Shown: in pieces, positions 33,278-42,557 of the stretch
Layout: the number at the start of each line of letters is the position of its first letter
How positions within the stretch are numbered: the first letter of the stretch is position 1
Origin: S5-327 sp965200975
GTDB taxonomy: Bacteria > Chloroflexota > Dehalococcoidia > Lucifugimonadales > Australimonadaceae
Length of the DNA stretch: 64,000 nucleotides
Assembly (NCBI GenBank): GCA_965200975.1
Contig: OZ241740.1
Span: forward strand, 372,001-436,000
Direction: 5' to 3'
The notes under the pieces: generated by a model
What the model saw: the letters and a program-made list of their open reading frames with translations, nothing else
Database searches by the model: none
Told to the model about the DNA's origin: nothing
Translations under genes and position numbers: made by a program

Positions 33278-34540
33278 TCAGGAGGTGAGCAGCTTGCGGA
33301 ATCGCGCCGCCGACTTGTAGGGCCCGACAACCGACAGCCGGTAGGCGCCTGGGCCGAAGTAGCGGCGCGCCGCCGACTCCAGGTCGTTCGTGTCGAGCGC
33401 GCGCAGCTCCTCGACCACCTCGTCCGGCGTCCGCACGTGGTCGCGGAGCAGCTCCTGCCCGCCCATCCAGCTCATGACCGCCCGGGTGTCCTCCATCCGC
33501 AGCTGGAGGCGGCCTACGGAGTATTCAACGGCGCGCGACAGCTCCGCTTCCGTAATCTGCTCCTGCGCTTTGCTCAGTTCGGCGATGATCGCCGTGATGG
33601 CGGCGTCGGCTTTCTCCCGGTCCACTCCGCAGCCGACGACCAGCGCGCCGCAGTCGCTGTAGTGCATTGCTCCGCTATGCACGTCGTACGCCAGGCCTTG
33701 CCGTTCGCGGATCTCCATAAACAGACGGCTGGTCATTCCCTCGCCCAGCACCGTGTTGAGCATATCGACTGCGTACCGGTCGTCGTCCGACGCCGACGCG
33801 CCGTCGACAGCAAGGCAGATGTGCGCCTGATCGGTGCGGCGATGTCCCAGCTCCACACGCACTCCGGCGTCGTTCGCCTCCACGGGATGAATGGAGAGCC
33901 CCGGCGCCGCCGTTGCAGCGCCGAACAGCTCTCCGACGCTGGCGGCGGCCTCGTCGTGCGACACGTTGCCCACCACGGCCACCACCGTATTGGAGGGCGC
34001 GTACTGCCGGGCGTGGTAATCGATGAGTTGCCTGCGAGTGATGGCGCCGACCGTCTCGCGCGTGCCGCCTACGTCGCGCCCCATGGGCTGATCAGGCCAC
34101 AGCGCCCGGTCGATCAGCAGATCGGCGAACGCGTCCGGCTGATCGTAAGTCATGGCGAGCTCTTCGATGATGACGCCGCGCTCGCGCTCGACCTCCTCCG
34201 GGTCGAACAAGGGCCTGTTGTACATATCGGCGAGCACGTCGAGGGCGATGCCGAAGTGGTCGCGCGCGACTTTCGCGTAGTACACCGTAGCTTCGCGGTC
34301 GGTGCTTGCGTTGAACACGCCGCCGACCGATTCGATAGCCCCTGAGATCAGTTCCGGCGCAGGGCGCTTTTCGCTTCCCTTGAAGAGCATATGCTCGAGG
34401 AAGTGCGACGCGCCGGCGATAGCGTCGTCCTCGTATCGCGACCCCGCGCCAACGAATACGCCGGTCGAGACCGACCGCACGTGCGGCATTGAACTTGTCA
34501 GAAGGCGAAGCCCGTTAGGGAACACCGTTCGTTCGTACAA
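33278..34540 (-). CDS. M16-family zinc metallopeptidase (processing peptidase type)
   Basis: A 420-residue peptidase. The inverted zinc motif HFLEHMLFKG (H-x2-E-H) and the downstream Glu in ERGVIIEELAM are present, so this is an active M16B subunit with no inactive partner gene nearby. The second half (from ~residue 220) is the structural repeat. The family degrades peptides and is common in Chloroflexi near housekeeping genes. The start MYERTVFPNGLRLL is typical. Confidence 0.92.
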   Translation of the reverse strand: MYERTVFPNGLRLLTSSMPHVRSVSTGVFVGAGSRYEDDAIAGASHFLEHMLFKGSEKRPAPELISGAIESVGGVFNASTDREATVYYAKVARDHFGIALDVLADMYNRPLFDPEEVERERGVIIEELAMTYDQPDAFADLLIDRALWPDQPMGRDVGGTRETVGAITRRQLIDYHARQYAPSNTVVAVVGNVSHDEAAASVGELFGAATAAPGLSIHPVEANDAGVRVELGHRRTDQAHICLAVDGASASDDDRYAVDMLNTVLGEGMTSRLFMEIRERQGLAYDVHSGAMHYSDCGALVVGCGVDREKADAAITAIIAELSKAQEQITEAELSRAVEYSVGRLQLRMEDTRAVMSWMGGQELLRDHVRTPDEVVEELRALDTNDLESAARRYFGPGAYRLSVVGPYKSAARFRKLLTS

Positions 34541-34651
34541 CCTTGTCTCCTCTATCGAGTATCGAGCGCGGACCAGCTAAACGCGCCGCTCCCACCTTCC
34601 GGAGGGCCGACGCGGCGATAGTACCCCAGCGCAACCTGGCCCACAAACGGC

Positions 34652-35944
34652 CTACGCTTGCGACGGCGTGAGCGTTCGCTGGCCGCCCAGGTACGGCGCA
34701 AGCGGCTCCGGCAGTTCGACGCTGCCGTCGGGCTGCTGAAACGTCTCCAGCAGGGCGATGAGCACGCGTGGCAGCGCTAACCCGGAGCCGTTCAGCGTAT
34801 GCGCGAGCTCCGGCCTTGAGCCGCGCTCACGCCGCAGACGGATGTTCGCGCGGCGTGATTGAAAGTCGGCGCAGTTCGAGCACGAACTCACCTCAAGCCA
34901 CTCGTCCGACGCCGGGGTGTAGATCTCGATGTCGTAGCTCTTGACCGACTGAAAGCCCAGGTCGCCGCTGCACAGCTGCAGCACTCTGAAGGGCAGTCCC
35001 AGCCCGCGCACGATGTCCGACGCGTGCTCGACCAATTCGTCGAGGGCCGCCATTGACGTTGCGGGATCGACGAACTGGTACATCTCCACCTTTTCGAACT
35101 GGTGGACGCGCTTGAGGCCGCGCACCTGGCTGCCCGCAGCCGCTCGCTCGCGCCGGAAGCAGGGGCTGTGCGCCATATAGCGCAGCGGCAGCGCTCCGGC
35201 GTCGAGCGTTTCTCCCGCGTGGAGGCTCGTGAGCGGGACCTCCGCCGTCGGGATCAGCCACAAGTCCTCTTCTGCGTCGCGGTAGAGCGCGTCTGCGAAC
35301 TTGGGCAGGTTGCTGCTGTTCTCCATCGTCTGACCGAGCACGAGGAACGGCACGCCCCATTCGGAGTAGCCGTGCCGCTCACGATGCAGGTCGAGCATGT
35401 ACTGCACGAGCGCGCGCTGCAGACGCGCCCCTGTCTCTCCCAGCACGTAGAACATCCTGCCGGACACCCGCGCGCCCCGTTCGAAGTCGGTTATGCCCAG
35501 CGACTCCGACAGCTCCCAGTGCGGCTTGAGCGGGAAATCGTACGAACGTCGCTCGCCCTCTTCGCGCCGGACGATGTTCCCTTCCTCATCGTCGCCGTCG
35601 GGCACGTCGTCCGCCACAAGGTTCGGGATAGTGAGCATGAGGGCGCGGAACGACGCTGCGAGGTCGCGCTCCCGGCTTTCGAGCGCGCTCAGCCGTTCGC
35701 CGAGTTCGCGCACCTCCTCGCGGCGCGCATCCGCTTCCGGCCCGCCGCCGCGCTTCATCAGGTCGCCTATCTGCTTGCTCGCCTCGTTCCGCCGGGAGCG
35801 CAGTTCCTCGACTTGCGCGAGCGCGTCCCGGCGCTGGGCGTCCAGCGCAACGAGCTCGTCCACCAGCGACGCGTCCTCGCGCCGGCGTTCGAGCGACCGG
35901 CGGACCGCGCCGGGGTTGCGCCGCAACAGATCAGTGCTCAGCAT
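34652..35944 (-). CDS. serS: Seryl-tRNA synthetase
   Basis: 430 residues, the usual length. The N-terminal MLSTDLLRRNPGAVRRSL and a long antiparallel coiled coil (residues ~30-100) bind the tRNA-Ser variable arm. The class II core follows: motif 2 around SPCFRRERAAAGSQVRGLKRVHQFEKVEMY and motif 3 near NGSGLALPRVLIALLE. ATG 35944 is chosen over the longer frame to 35989. It overlaps the last 14 bp of lysS in another frame, indicating translational coupling. Confidence 0.96.
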   Translation of the reverse strand: MLSTDLLRRNPGAVRRSLERRREDASLVDELVALDAQRRDALAQVEELRSRRNEASKQIGDLMKRGGGPEADARREEVRELGERLSALESRERDLAASFRALMLTIPNLVADDVPDGDDEEGNIVRREEGERRSYDFPLKPHWELSESLGITDFERGARVSGRMFYVLGETGARLQRALVQYMLDLHRERHGYSEWGVPFLVLGQTMENSSNLPKFADALYRDAEEDLWLIPTAEVPLTSLHAGETLDAGALPLRYMAHSPCFRRERAAAGSQVRGLKRVHQFEKVEMYQFVDPATSMAALDELVEHASDIVRGLGLPFRVLQLCSGDLGFQSVKSYDIEIYTPASDEWLEVSSCSNCADFQSRRANIRLRRERGSRPELAHTLNGSGLALPRVLIALLETFQQPDGSVELPEPLAPYLGGQRTLTPSQA

Positions 35945-37424
35945 CGCGTCCTCCCGCAGCTTGCCGCACCTGCGGAAACAGCATGACATCGCGGATAGTC
36001 CGCTGGCCGGCGACGAGCATCACCAGCCGGTCGATGCCGATTCCCAGCCCTCCCGTCGGCGGCATGCCGTGCTCCAGCGCGGTCAGGAAGTCTTCGTCGA
36101 GCCGGTCGAGCTCCTCGCCTTGGTAGAGCTTCCGCAACTCTTCCTGATCGATGAACCGCTGCCGCTGTGTGTCGGGGTCGTTCAGTTCCGTAAACGAATT
36201 GGCGATCTCCATCCCTGCGGCGAACGCCTCGAACCGCTCCGCGTAGCGCGGATCGTTCGGGCTTGCTTTCGCCAGCGGCGACATCTCCACCGGATAATCG
36301 ACGAGGAACGCCGGCTGCGTCAGCCGGGGCTCGACGAACGTCCCCACGAGCTTGTCGATCAGCCGCCCGCGGCTCTCGGCGTACGTCGCAGGCACGCCGA
36401 GTTCGCGCATGCGGTCGGCGAGCGACCGGGCGTCGGGGTAGTCGTTCAGCTCCACTCCGGCGTAATCGCGGACAGCGTCGCGCAGCGAGATGCGGGGCCA
36501 TCTCCCCGCCAGCCGGATGACCTCGCCGCCGAACTCGATGTTCGTGCCGCCGACCGCCTCCAGCGCGACCTCCGGCACAAGCCGCTCCACCAGCTCCATC
36601 ATATCGTTGTAGTCGGCGTACGCCTCGTACGACTCGAGCATCGTGAATTCGGGGTTGTGGTTCGCGTCGATGCCCTCATTCCTGAACACGCGGCCAATTT
36701 CGTACACCTTGTCCATTCCGCCGACGATAAGACGCTTCAGATACAACTCGAGCGCGATGCGCATAAACAGGCGGCGGTCGAGCGCGAGGTGCTGCGTGGC
36801 GAACGGCTGCGCCATCGCCCCCGCCGGCACAGGCACCAGCACCGGCGTGTCGACCTCCAGGTAGCCCCGACGGTCGAAGAACGCCCGCACCCCCCGGATC
36901 ACGCGGCTGCGCGCGCGCATCGTCTCGTGTACGTCGCGGTTTGCTATGAGGTCGAGGTACCGCTGACGGTAGCGCTGCTCGACGTCGCGCAAGCCGTGAA
37001 ACTTCTCCGGAGGCGGGCGCAGCGCCTTGGCGAGGAACGCTATGTCCGCGGCGTCCAGTGACGGCTCTCCCGCCTTGGTGCGGATGAGGGCTCCGCGGGC
37101 CCCGACGAAATCGCCCAGGTCGGTCTCTTCGAGCAGGGAGTACGCATCGCCGAGGGCGTCGCTGCGCAGCAGCAGTTGCAGCCGTCCGGCGGAGTCCTCG
37201 ATATCCATAAACGACGCCTTGCCCATGCGCCGGATGCGCGTTACGCGCCCAGCCACGGTCGCCTCCGCGGGAGCGCCGGACGGGGCCTCGTCCAGAGCGT
37301 CGAGGGCCTGAGCGGTCGTGTGCGTTCGGTGAAAGCGGGCGGGGAACGGGTCGATGCCCCTGCGGACCAACCGTTCCAGTTTTGCCCGGCGGCTCGCGAG
37401 AAGTTCGTCGCCGCGCTGGGGCAT
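35931..37424 (-). CDS. lysS: Lysyl-tRNA synthetase, class II
   Basis: A 497-residue enzyme. The N-terminal OB-fold anticodon-binding domain (residues ~55-150; VAGRVTRIRRMGKASFMDI) precedes the class II core. Visible are motif 2 (YEIGRVFRNEGIDANHNPEFTMLE) and motif 3 (GLGIGIDRLVMLVAGQRTIRDVMLFP). It is the central gene of greA-lysS-serS on the minus strand, with 26 bp to greA. Confidence 0.97.
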   Translation of the reverse strand: MPQRGDELLASRRAKLERLVRRGIDPFPARFHRTHTTAQALDALDEAPSGAPAEATVAGRVTRIRRMGKASFMDIEDSAGRLQLLLRSDALGDAYSLLEETDLGDFVGARGALIRTKAGEPSLDAADIAFLAKALRPPPEKFHGLRDVEQRYRQRYLDLIANRDVHETMRARSRVIRGVRAFFDRRGYLEVDTPVLVPVPAGAMAQPFATQHLALDRRLFMRIALELYLKRLIVGGMDKVYEIGRVFRNEGIDANHNPEFTMLESYEAYADYNDMMELVERLVPEVALEAVGGTNIEFGGEVIRLAGRWPRISLRDAVRDYAGVELNDYPDARSLADRMRELGVPATYAESRGRLIDKLVGTFVEPRLTQPAFLVDYPVEMSPLAKASPNDPRYAERFEAFAAGMEIANSFTELNDPDTQRQRFIDQEELRKLYQGEELDRLDEDFLTALEHGMPPTGGLGIGIDRLVMLVAGQRTIRDVMLFPQVRQAAGGRDAEH

Positions 37425-37450
37425 TCTGTCCTCCGTTGGGCGCTGGTCCT

Positions 37451-37930
37451 CTAACGGACCGAGATAATCTTCATAGAGTGCACGCCGCCCGGGGTGTTGA
37501 AGTCGACCGTTTCGCCGGCCTTGTGGCCGAGGAGGGCGCGTCCCAGGGGCGACTCGTTGGAGATGCGCCCGGCGGCGGGAGACGCCTCCGTGCTCCCCAC
37601 TATGGTGTACGTGTCCGACCGCTTGCCTCCAAGCGCCTGCACCTTGACGATGGAGCCAACTTCCACGATGTCCGACTTCACGCCGCCTCGTGAGTGGTCG
37701 GGAATGATGACCGCGTTCTGGATGAGCAGTTCGAGCTCCTGGATGCGTCCTTCGACGAACGCCTGCTCGTTCTTCGCCTCCTCGTACTCGGCGTTCTCCA
37801 GCTCCCCGATCTCTTTGGCGTCCTGTATGCGTCCGGCGACTTCGAGGCGCCTGACGCTTCGGAGCTGGTCGAGCTCCCCTTCCAGGTCGCGCAGGCCCTC
37901 AGTAGTCAGGTAGGTATCGTTCGACATCAT
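37451..37930 (-). CDS. greA: Transcription elongation factor GreA
   Basis: A 159-residue factor that stimulates RNA polymerase to cleave backtracked RNA. The N-terminal coiled coil contains the acidic tip in AKEIGELENAEYEEAKNEQ. The C-terminal FKBP-like domain includes YTIVGSTEASPAAGRISNESPLGRALLGHKAG. MMSNDTYLTTEGL starts the protein (ATG 37930 or 37927) with GAGGTGG upstream. It is the first gene of the greA-lysS-serS operon. Confidence 0.95.
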   Translation of the reverse strand: MMSNDTYLTTEGLRDLEGELDQLRSVRRLEVAGRIQDAKEIGELENAEYEEAKNEQAFVEGRIQELELLIQNAVIIPDHSRGGVKSDIVEVGSIVKVQALGGKRSDTYTIVGSTEASPAAGRISNESPLGRALLGHKAGETVDFNTPGGVHSMKIISVR

Positions 37931-38359
37931 GTGCCACCTCGCTCGTGCGCCTTCGAGGGGCGGTGAAGAAGCAGGGCCCTCGCTCCGGCTCTCCGCCAGG
38001 GGAAGCTCAGAGGGAGGCGCCCCGGCGCCAAGCGCTCCCGCAGCGCCGGCGATCCGTCCGCCAACTTGACGTAATCCTACCGCGCCGGCTCTCCCAAGTA
38101 AAGCCGACGCATCCCAGGCGCCCCTTGCGCCTGCCTCCCGAGGCAAGGCGCAAAAGCGTCAACCCTGCCGAGAGCCGATCGTTGCAGACTTGCAAGCGCC
38201 GCCGCAGCGAGCGATCCGCAGCAAGCGAGGGGCGCCTGGCGTCAAATTCGCGGGAACTGTCTTTGAATAATCATTGAACTCTATTTTGGATTACTTTTAG
38301 ACTTTCGGCCAAATAAAGGCGTCAGGATGTGAAGCTGTCGCCGGCAGGGAGTTGCCGCT
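37931..38359. other. Divergent intergenic region greA/rsmD
   Basis: No gene supported. 38255-38320 is conspicuously AT-rich (TTTGAATAATCATTGAACTC, then TATTTTGGATTACTTTTAG) in an otherwise GC-rich spacer and probably holds the promoter for rsmD-coaD. A GCGCCTGG/CCAGGCGC-type inverted repeat recurs in the GC-rich part. Confidence 0.45.
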
Positions 38360-38917
38360 CTGCGCGTTACGGGAGGCATCGCCAGAGGAACCGCCATCCA
38401 TTCCCCCGTTTCTCCTGGCGTCAGGCCCACCACCGACCGGGTTCGAAGCGCCTTGTTCAACATCCTGGCGCGCTACAGCATCGAGGGCGTTTGTGTCGCC
38501 GACCTGTTCGCAGGCACTGGCGCTCTCGGGATAGAGGCCCTCAGCAGAGGCGCCGCATACGCAGATTTCGTAGAGGCGGACAGAAGGCAGGCAGCAGTGA
38601 TACGGGCCAACCTCAAAGCCACAGGCTTCACCGATAAGGCCAGCGTCTACGCGGAGCGCGCGGAGCGCGCCGTCGCTCGCCTCGCGCCCCGCGCGCTCGT
38701 GCTGATGGACCCTCCTTACGCTGCGCCATTCCCTGCCGGACTCATAGCGCAGATCGGCGAGACCGGCCTCCTCCGCGAAGACGGCATCCTTGTCTGCGGC
38801 CATGCCTCCCGCGTCGCTGCCGATGAGCAGTGCGGCCCCCTCGCAAAGTGGGACGACCGCCGGTACGGCGACTCCTCCATCGCGTTCTATAGCCGGTCCG
38901 GGGAGGCGACCATATGA
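38360..38917 (+). CDS. rsmD: 16S rRNA (guanine(966)-N(2))-methyltransferase RsmD, apparent CTG start
   Basis: 185 residues, the usual RsmD length, if read from CTG 38360. The first residues are then (M)RVTGGIARGTAIHSPVSPG followed by RPTTDRVRSALFNIL, the family N-terminus. ADLFAGTGALGIEALSRGA is the AdoMet site and LMDPPYAAPF the catalytic DPPY. No ATG, GTG or TTG is in frame between the upstream stop (38330) and ATG 38453, which lies inside the conserved domain. GGGAG (38346-38350) is 9 nt before CTG. The ATG of coaD overlaps the stop. Confidence 0.85.
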   Translation: MRVTGGIARGTAIHSPVSPGVRPTTDRVRSALFNILARYSIEGVCVADLFAGTGALGIEALSRGAAYADFVEADRRQAAVIRANLKATGFTDKASVYAERAERAVARLAPRALVLMDPPYAAPFPAGLIAQIGETGLLREDGILVCGHASRVAADEQCGPLAKWDDRRYGDSSIAFYSRSGEATI

Positions 38918-39390
38918 CCACCGCCATCTACCCCGGCCGCTTCGACCCGGCCACTGCCGGCCACCTCGATATCGTCCGCCGCGCATCCCGTCTCTTCGAG
39001 CGCGTCATTGTCGCCGTCTTCGAGGCGCCTGAGAAACAGACGACATTCTCGACCGGCGAGCGCGTCGCCCTGTTTCGCGAAGCCATCACCGACGTCCCGG
39101 GCGTCGACGTGAAGAGCTTCAGCGGGCTCGTTGTCGACTACGCTCACGCGCAGCAGGCCGCTGTCATCGTTCGAGGCATCCGGATGAACGCCGATTTTGA
39201 GTACGAGTTCGAGATGGCCTTGATGAACCGCAAACTCGCTCCCGATCTGGACGTCGTTTGCCTGATGACCGACATCCAGTACCAGTTCGTCCGGGCAAGC
39301 TTGCTCAAGGAGGTCGCGCGCCTCGGCGGCGACGTCAGCGGGCTGGCGCCCGAAAACGTCATAGCAGCCCTCAAGCGCAGGTTTGGATAG
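38914..39390 (+). CDS. coaD: Phosphopantetheine adenylyltransferase
   Basis: A 158-residue nucleotidyltransferase for the penultimate step of coenzyme A synthesis. The ATP-binding motif is GRFDPATAGHLDI (T-x-G-H form), followed by VAVFEAPEKQ. VVDYAHAQQAAVIVRGIRMNADFEYEFEMALMN is the substrate region. QFVRASLLKEVARLGGDV is the C-terminal signature, with VRAS where ISSS is common. It overlaps rsmD by 4 bp, the standard rsmD-coaD pair. Confidence 0.95.
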   Translation: MTTAIYPGRFDPATAGHLDIVRRASRLFERVIVAVFEAPEKQTTFSTGERVALFREAITDVPGVDVKSFSGLVVDYAHAQQAAVIVRGIRMNADFEYEFEMALMNRKLAPDLDVVCLMTDIQYQFVRASLLKEVARLGGDVSGLAPENVIAALKRRFG

Positions 39391-39471
39391 GCAAAACTTC
39401 GGGTAGGAAGGCCCCTGGGACCAATCCCAACTCTCCCGGGGCGACGGAAATCCGCAGAAGGAGAGCAGATC

Positions 39472-39984
39472 ATGGAAATGGTGGAACTGATCGACAAGCT
39501 GGAAGCAATGGCTGCAAAGGCCCGCAAGACCCCTCTCACCGGCCGCGCCATGGTCGACGCCGAGCGCCTCAGCGAGCTCGTTGAGCAGATGCGCGCGTCC
39601 ATCCCGCGGAACCTCCAGAGCGCCGACGAAGTGCTGCAGCGCCGCGAGGCTATCGTCAACCAGACGATGCTCGACGCCCGCCGCATCCGTGCAACCGCAG
39701 AGAACGACGCCCGCATGCTCGTTGAGGGCCACGGCCTCACCAAGGCTGCTCAGGACCGCGCCGACGGGATCATCGACGAAGCCACCCAGAAGGGGCAGCG
39801 CATCATCACCCTCGCCGAGCAGGAAGCCCGCCGCCGCCGCGAGGGCGCCGACCAGTACAGTCAGGAGACGCTCGCCAAGCTGGAGGAGCAGGCCCTGGCC
39901 GTGCTCAACACCATCCGCGCCGGCCAACGCGTCCTCGGTCCTTCCCTGGTCGACTTCGACCGCGAGCCCGTTGCGCACAACTAA
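39472..39984 (+). CDS. Coiled-coil protein (DivIVA/SepIVA- or AtpF-like helical)
   Basis: A 170-residue, almost entirely helical protein with heptad patterning through residues ~40-150. Segments include RREAIVNQTMLDARRIRATAENDARMLV and EGADQYSQETLAKLEEQALAVL. Proteins of this kind after coaD in actinobacteria and Chloroflexi are often annotated as 'ATP synthase F0 subunit B-like' or DivIVA-like. It has no transmembrane helix, so it is not AtpF. A role in cell growth or division scaffolding is inference. GAAGGAGAG precedes ATG 39472. Confidence 0.7.
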   Translation: MEMVELIDKLEAMAAKARKTPLTGRAMVDAERLSELVEQMRASIPRNLQSADEVLQRREAIVNQTMLDARRIRATAENDARMLVEGHGLTKAAQDRADGIIDEATQKGQRIITLAEQEARRRREGADQYSQETLAKLEEQALAVLNTIRAGQRVLGPSLVDFDREPVAHN

Positions 39985-40047
39985 CCCGCTCTCCATCCCG
40001 CTATCCCTGTAGGGGAGAGTCGGATGGCGGAACGATCCTCGCCCCTC

Positions 40048-40079
40048 AAGTCCCCTCCCGCGCCGGCGGGAGGGGACTT
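40048..40079 (+). terminator. Rho-independent terminator after the coiled-coil gene
   Basis: A 14-bp perfect stem, AAGTCCCCTCCCGC (40048-40061) with GCGGGAGGGGACTT (40066-40079), loop GCCG, followed by CTCTTG. Confidence 0.8.
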
Positions 40080-40324
40080 CTCTTGCCCCCTCGTCAAGCC
40101 TGAACAGTCGCCTCTCTCCAAGTGGAAACTAAGCGGAAAGGACGGCGCCGCTGTTCAGAGTTCGAGGAGAACTGCGCCGGCGAGCTCCCTGGCCCTCTCC
40201 CAGCCCCCTCGCTCGCCCAGTGGTTTGCGGAAGCCGACGCTCTCCCGGTAGCGCGCCGGCGTTGCCGCCCCGCCAACTCATCGACTCTGAACGGTTACAG
40301 GACGGCGAGACCGTCCCGCAGCGA

Positions 40325-40330
40325 TATACT
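40325..40330 (+). promoter_or_regulatory. -10 element TATACT before the MmgE/PrpD gene
   Basis: CGATATACT ends 26 bp before ATG 40357, giving a short leader. No convincing -35 hexamer is seen. Confidence 0.4.
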
Positions 40331-40356
40331 CTCCGCATACACCGCGGAGGTTTCGC

Positions 40357-41691
40357 ATGTCCGCCACCCAAGCCCTTGCCGACTTCATCGTTAGCGCCGA
40401 CGATCTGCCCGACTGGACGCTCCACGAATCCAAGCGCACGCTCATCAACATTCTCGGCGTCTCCCTTTCCGCTGCGTCCTCGCCGGGCGCGCAAACACTG
40501 ATAGCGTGGGCGCGCGACGAGGCGGCGGCGCCGAGGGCGGCTGTGGTCGGCGCCTCGCTGCGCACCAGCGCGTTCAACGCTGCGCTCGTCAACGGGTTCC
40601 TTGCCCATCTGCAGGACTACGACGACACCCACTTCCCCACCGTGCTGCATCCCACTGCTCCCGTCTGGCCCGCCGTCCTCGCCGCCGCCGAGCAGTCCGG
40701 CGCCTCCGGCAAAGACGCGCTCGCCGCGTTCGCTCTCGGCGCCGAGGCCGCCTGCCGCGTCGCTATGTCCGTTCACCCCTGGCACTACGACATGGGATGG
40801 CACATCACCGGCACTGCCGGAGTCTTCGGGGCTGCCGCAGGAACGGGACGCATCCTCCGGCTCGACTCCGCCGCAATGAACATGGCGCTCGGGCAGGCCG
40901 GCACCTACGCCGCGGGTGTCCGCGAGGTCTTCGGGTCGCACTCCAAGCCTATGCACGCCGCCCGCGCCGCAAGCAATGGACTTCAGGCCGCCTGTCTCGC
41001 GCAGTACGGCTTTACAGGCGCCGACGACATCCTCGGAGGCAGGCGAGGATTCTGGCAGGTGCTCTCGCCGAACGGCCACAGCGAAGAAGCGCTCCTCGAT
41101 CGTCTCGGCGACCACTGGGAGCTCCACAACAATGGGCTCAAGCCTTACGCCAACGGCGTCGTTTCCCATCCCATTCAGGACGCCGTCATTGCGCTCCGCA
41201 ACGAGCACCGACTCCAGCCCGGCGACGTCGCGGAGATCACCGCCCGCGTCAATCCGCTCGTCCTCGAGCTGATGAACCGTCCCGAGCCGCGTCGCGGACT
41301 CGAGGGCAAGTTCTCCTTTCAGCACTGCGCCGCCGCCGCTCTGGTCGACGGCGCCGGCCATGACGCCCAGTTCTCCGACGCCAAGGTCGCCGACCCCGTC
41401 ATCGCAGCCGTGCGCGCCAGAGTGAGCGCCGCTATCGACGATTCGCTCCGCGAGGACGAAGTGCATCTCTCGATGACGCTCAACGACGGTCGCGCGCTCT
41501 CAATCTATATCGAGCACGCCACCGGATCGCCTGAAAATCCCATGACGGACGCCGTCCTCGAGGCGAAGTACCGAGACCTTGCCGGCGAGGCCCTCCCCAA
41601 GGCCCGGGTCGAAGACCTCCTCGGGGCCGTGTGGGAGTTGGACAAGGCCTCCGATGTCGGTGCGGTAGCGCGCCTGATGGCGAACCCCTAA
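40357..41691 (+). CDS. MmgE/PrpD family protein
   Basis: A 444-residue protein of the 2-methylcitrate dehydratase (PrpD)/MmgE fold, also including cis-aconitate decarboxylases. Visible are LINILGVSLSAASSPG, ALVNGFLAHLQDYDDTHFPTVLHP (conserved Asp-Asp-Thr region), WHITGTAGVFGAAAG, KPMHAARAASNGLQAA and FKFS-like GKFSFQHCAAAAL. No other methylcitrate-cycle gene is near, so a dehydratase or isomerase of another substrate is as likely. It is 12 bp upstream of alaX. Confidence 0.88.
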   Translation: MSATQALADFIVSADDLPDWTLHESKRTLINILGVSLSAASSPGAQTLIAWARDEAAAPRAAVVGASLRTSAFNAALVNGFLAHLQDYDDTHFPTVLHPTAPVWPAVLAAAEQSGASGKDALAAFALGAEAACRVAMSVHPWHYDMGWHITGTAGVFGAAAGTGRILRLDSAAMNMALGQAGTYAAGVREVFGSHSKPMHAARAASNGLQAACLAQYGFTGADDILGGRRGFWQVLSPNGHSEEALLDRLGDHWELHNNGLKPYANGVVSHPIQDAVIALRNEHRLQPGDVAEITARVNPLVLELMNRPEPRRGLEGKFSFQHCAAAALVDGAGHDAQFSDAKVADPVIAAVRARVSAAIDDSLREDEVHLSMTLNDGRALSIYIEHATGSPENPMTDAVLEAKYRDLAGEALPKARVEDLLGAVWELDKASDVGAVARLMANP

Positions 41692-41703
41692 CCGGTGTAA
41701 GAG

Positions 41704-42417
41704 ATGACCTACCCTATCTTCCATCACGATGCATATGTCAGGGAGTTCGACGCCTGCGTCGCCGCTGTCGACGGCAGCCTCGTCGCGCTCGACCGCACCG
41801 CTTTCTTCCCCGGAGGCGGCGGTCAGCCGTGCGACGCCGGAACGCTCATCACGAACGCGGGCCCTGTAGCCGTTACGGGCGTCAAACGTCTCGACGGCGA
41901 CATCTGGCACGCTGTCGAGGGAGCGCCGCCCGAGCCTGGATCGAATGTCCGCGGCGAGATCGATTGGGAGACGCGGCACAAGCTGATGCGCACGCACACC
42001 GCCCTGCACACGCTGTGCGGAGTCATCTGGCGCGATTTCGGCGCTCATGTAACCGGCAGCAATATGACGCCTCTCGCTGCGCGCATGGACTTCGAGCTCG
42101 AGCAGATGAGCGTCGACTTCGCCGAACGCGTCGAGGAGCTCGCCAACACAGAGATAGCCAAGGCCCGCCCCATCAGCGTCCGGTTCCTGCCTCGCGAAGA
42201 GGCCTTCGCCCATCCCGACCTCATCCGCACGAAAATCAACCTCCTTCCCGAGGGCATTGCCGAAGTTCGCGTCGTCGACATCGACGGGCTGGATGTGCAG
42301 GCAGACGGCGGCACGCACGTGGCCACAACCGCGGAGGTTGGCCGCATCCGCATCACCGGACACGAGAGCAAGGGCCGCATCAACAAGCGGCTCCGCATCG
42401 CCATCGAAGACGCGTAG
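41704..42417 (+). CDS. alaX: Alanyl-tRNA editing protein AlaX
   Basis: A 237-residue trans-editing deacylase for mischarged tRNA-Ala. The N-terminal FFPGGGGQPCDAG is the AlaRS-like beta-barrel motif. HTALHTL gives the first zinc ligands (H-x3-H). The second site reads QADGGTHVATTAEVG, where the canonical Cys before GGTH is Asp, a variant seen in some AlaX proteins. The C-terminal KGRINKRLRIAI is typical. ATG 41704 is 12 bp after the MmgE/PrpD gene. Confidence 0.9.
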   Translation: MTYPIFHHDAYVREFDACVAAVDGSLVALDRTAFFPGGGGQPCDAGTLITNAGPVAVTGVKRLDGDIWHAVEGAPPEPGSNVRGEIDWETRHKLMRTHTALHTLCGVIWRDFGAHVTGSNMTPLAARMDFELEQMSVDFAERVEELANTEIAKARPISVRFLPREEAFAHPDLIRTKINLLPEGIAEVRVVDIDGLDVQADGGTHVATTAEVGRIRITGHESKGRINKRLRIAIEDA

Positions 42418-42557
42418 GGCAGACGGCCATCTTCTACGCGTTCGATACGTTCAAAAAGGGCGGGCAGCGGAGCGCAGGCGACGGATCAGGGCGAGCCGCC
42501 TTGGCTGCATCCGATCGCTGCTGAGCGCCGCTCAGGGCCGCGCATCGCCAATCTAGT

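Larger units (their letters stand above)
39985..40356. other. Intergenic region with terminator, repeats and promoter
   Basis: Holds a terminator at 40048-40079, a CTGAACAGT motif at 40100-40108, and a diverged REP-like segment (40229-40262). A segment at 40270-40298 is shared with 18554-18580. A TATACT -10 element lies just before the MmgE/PrpD gene. No gene is supported. Confidence 0.6.
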
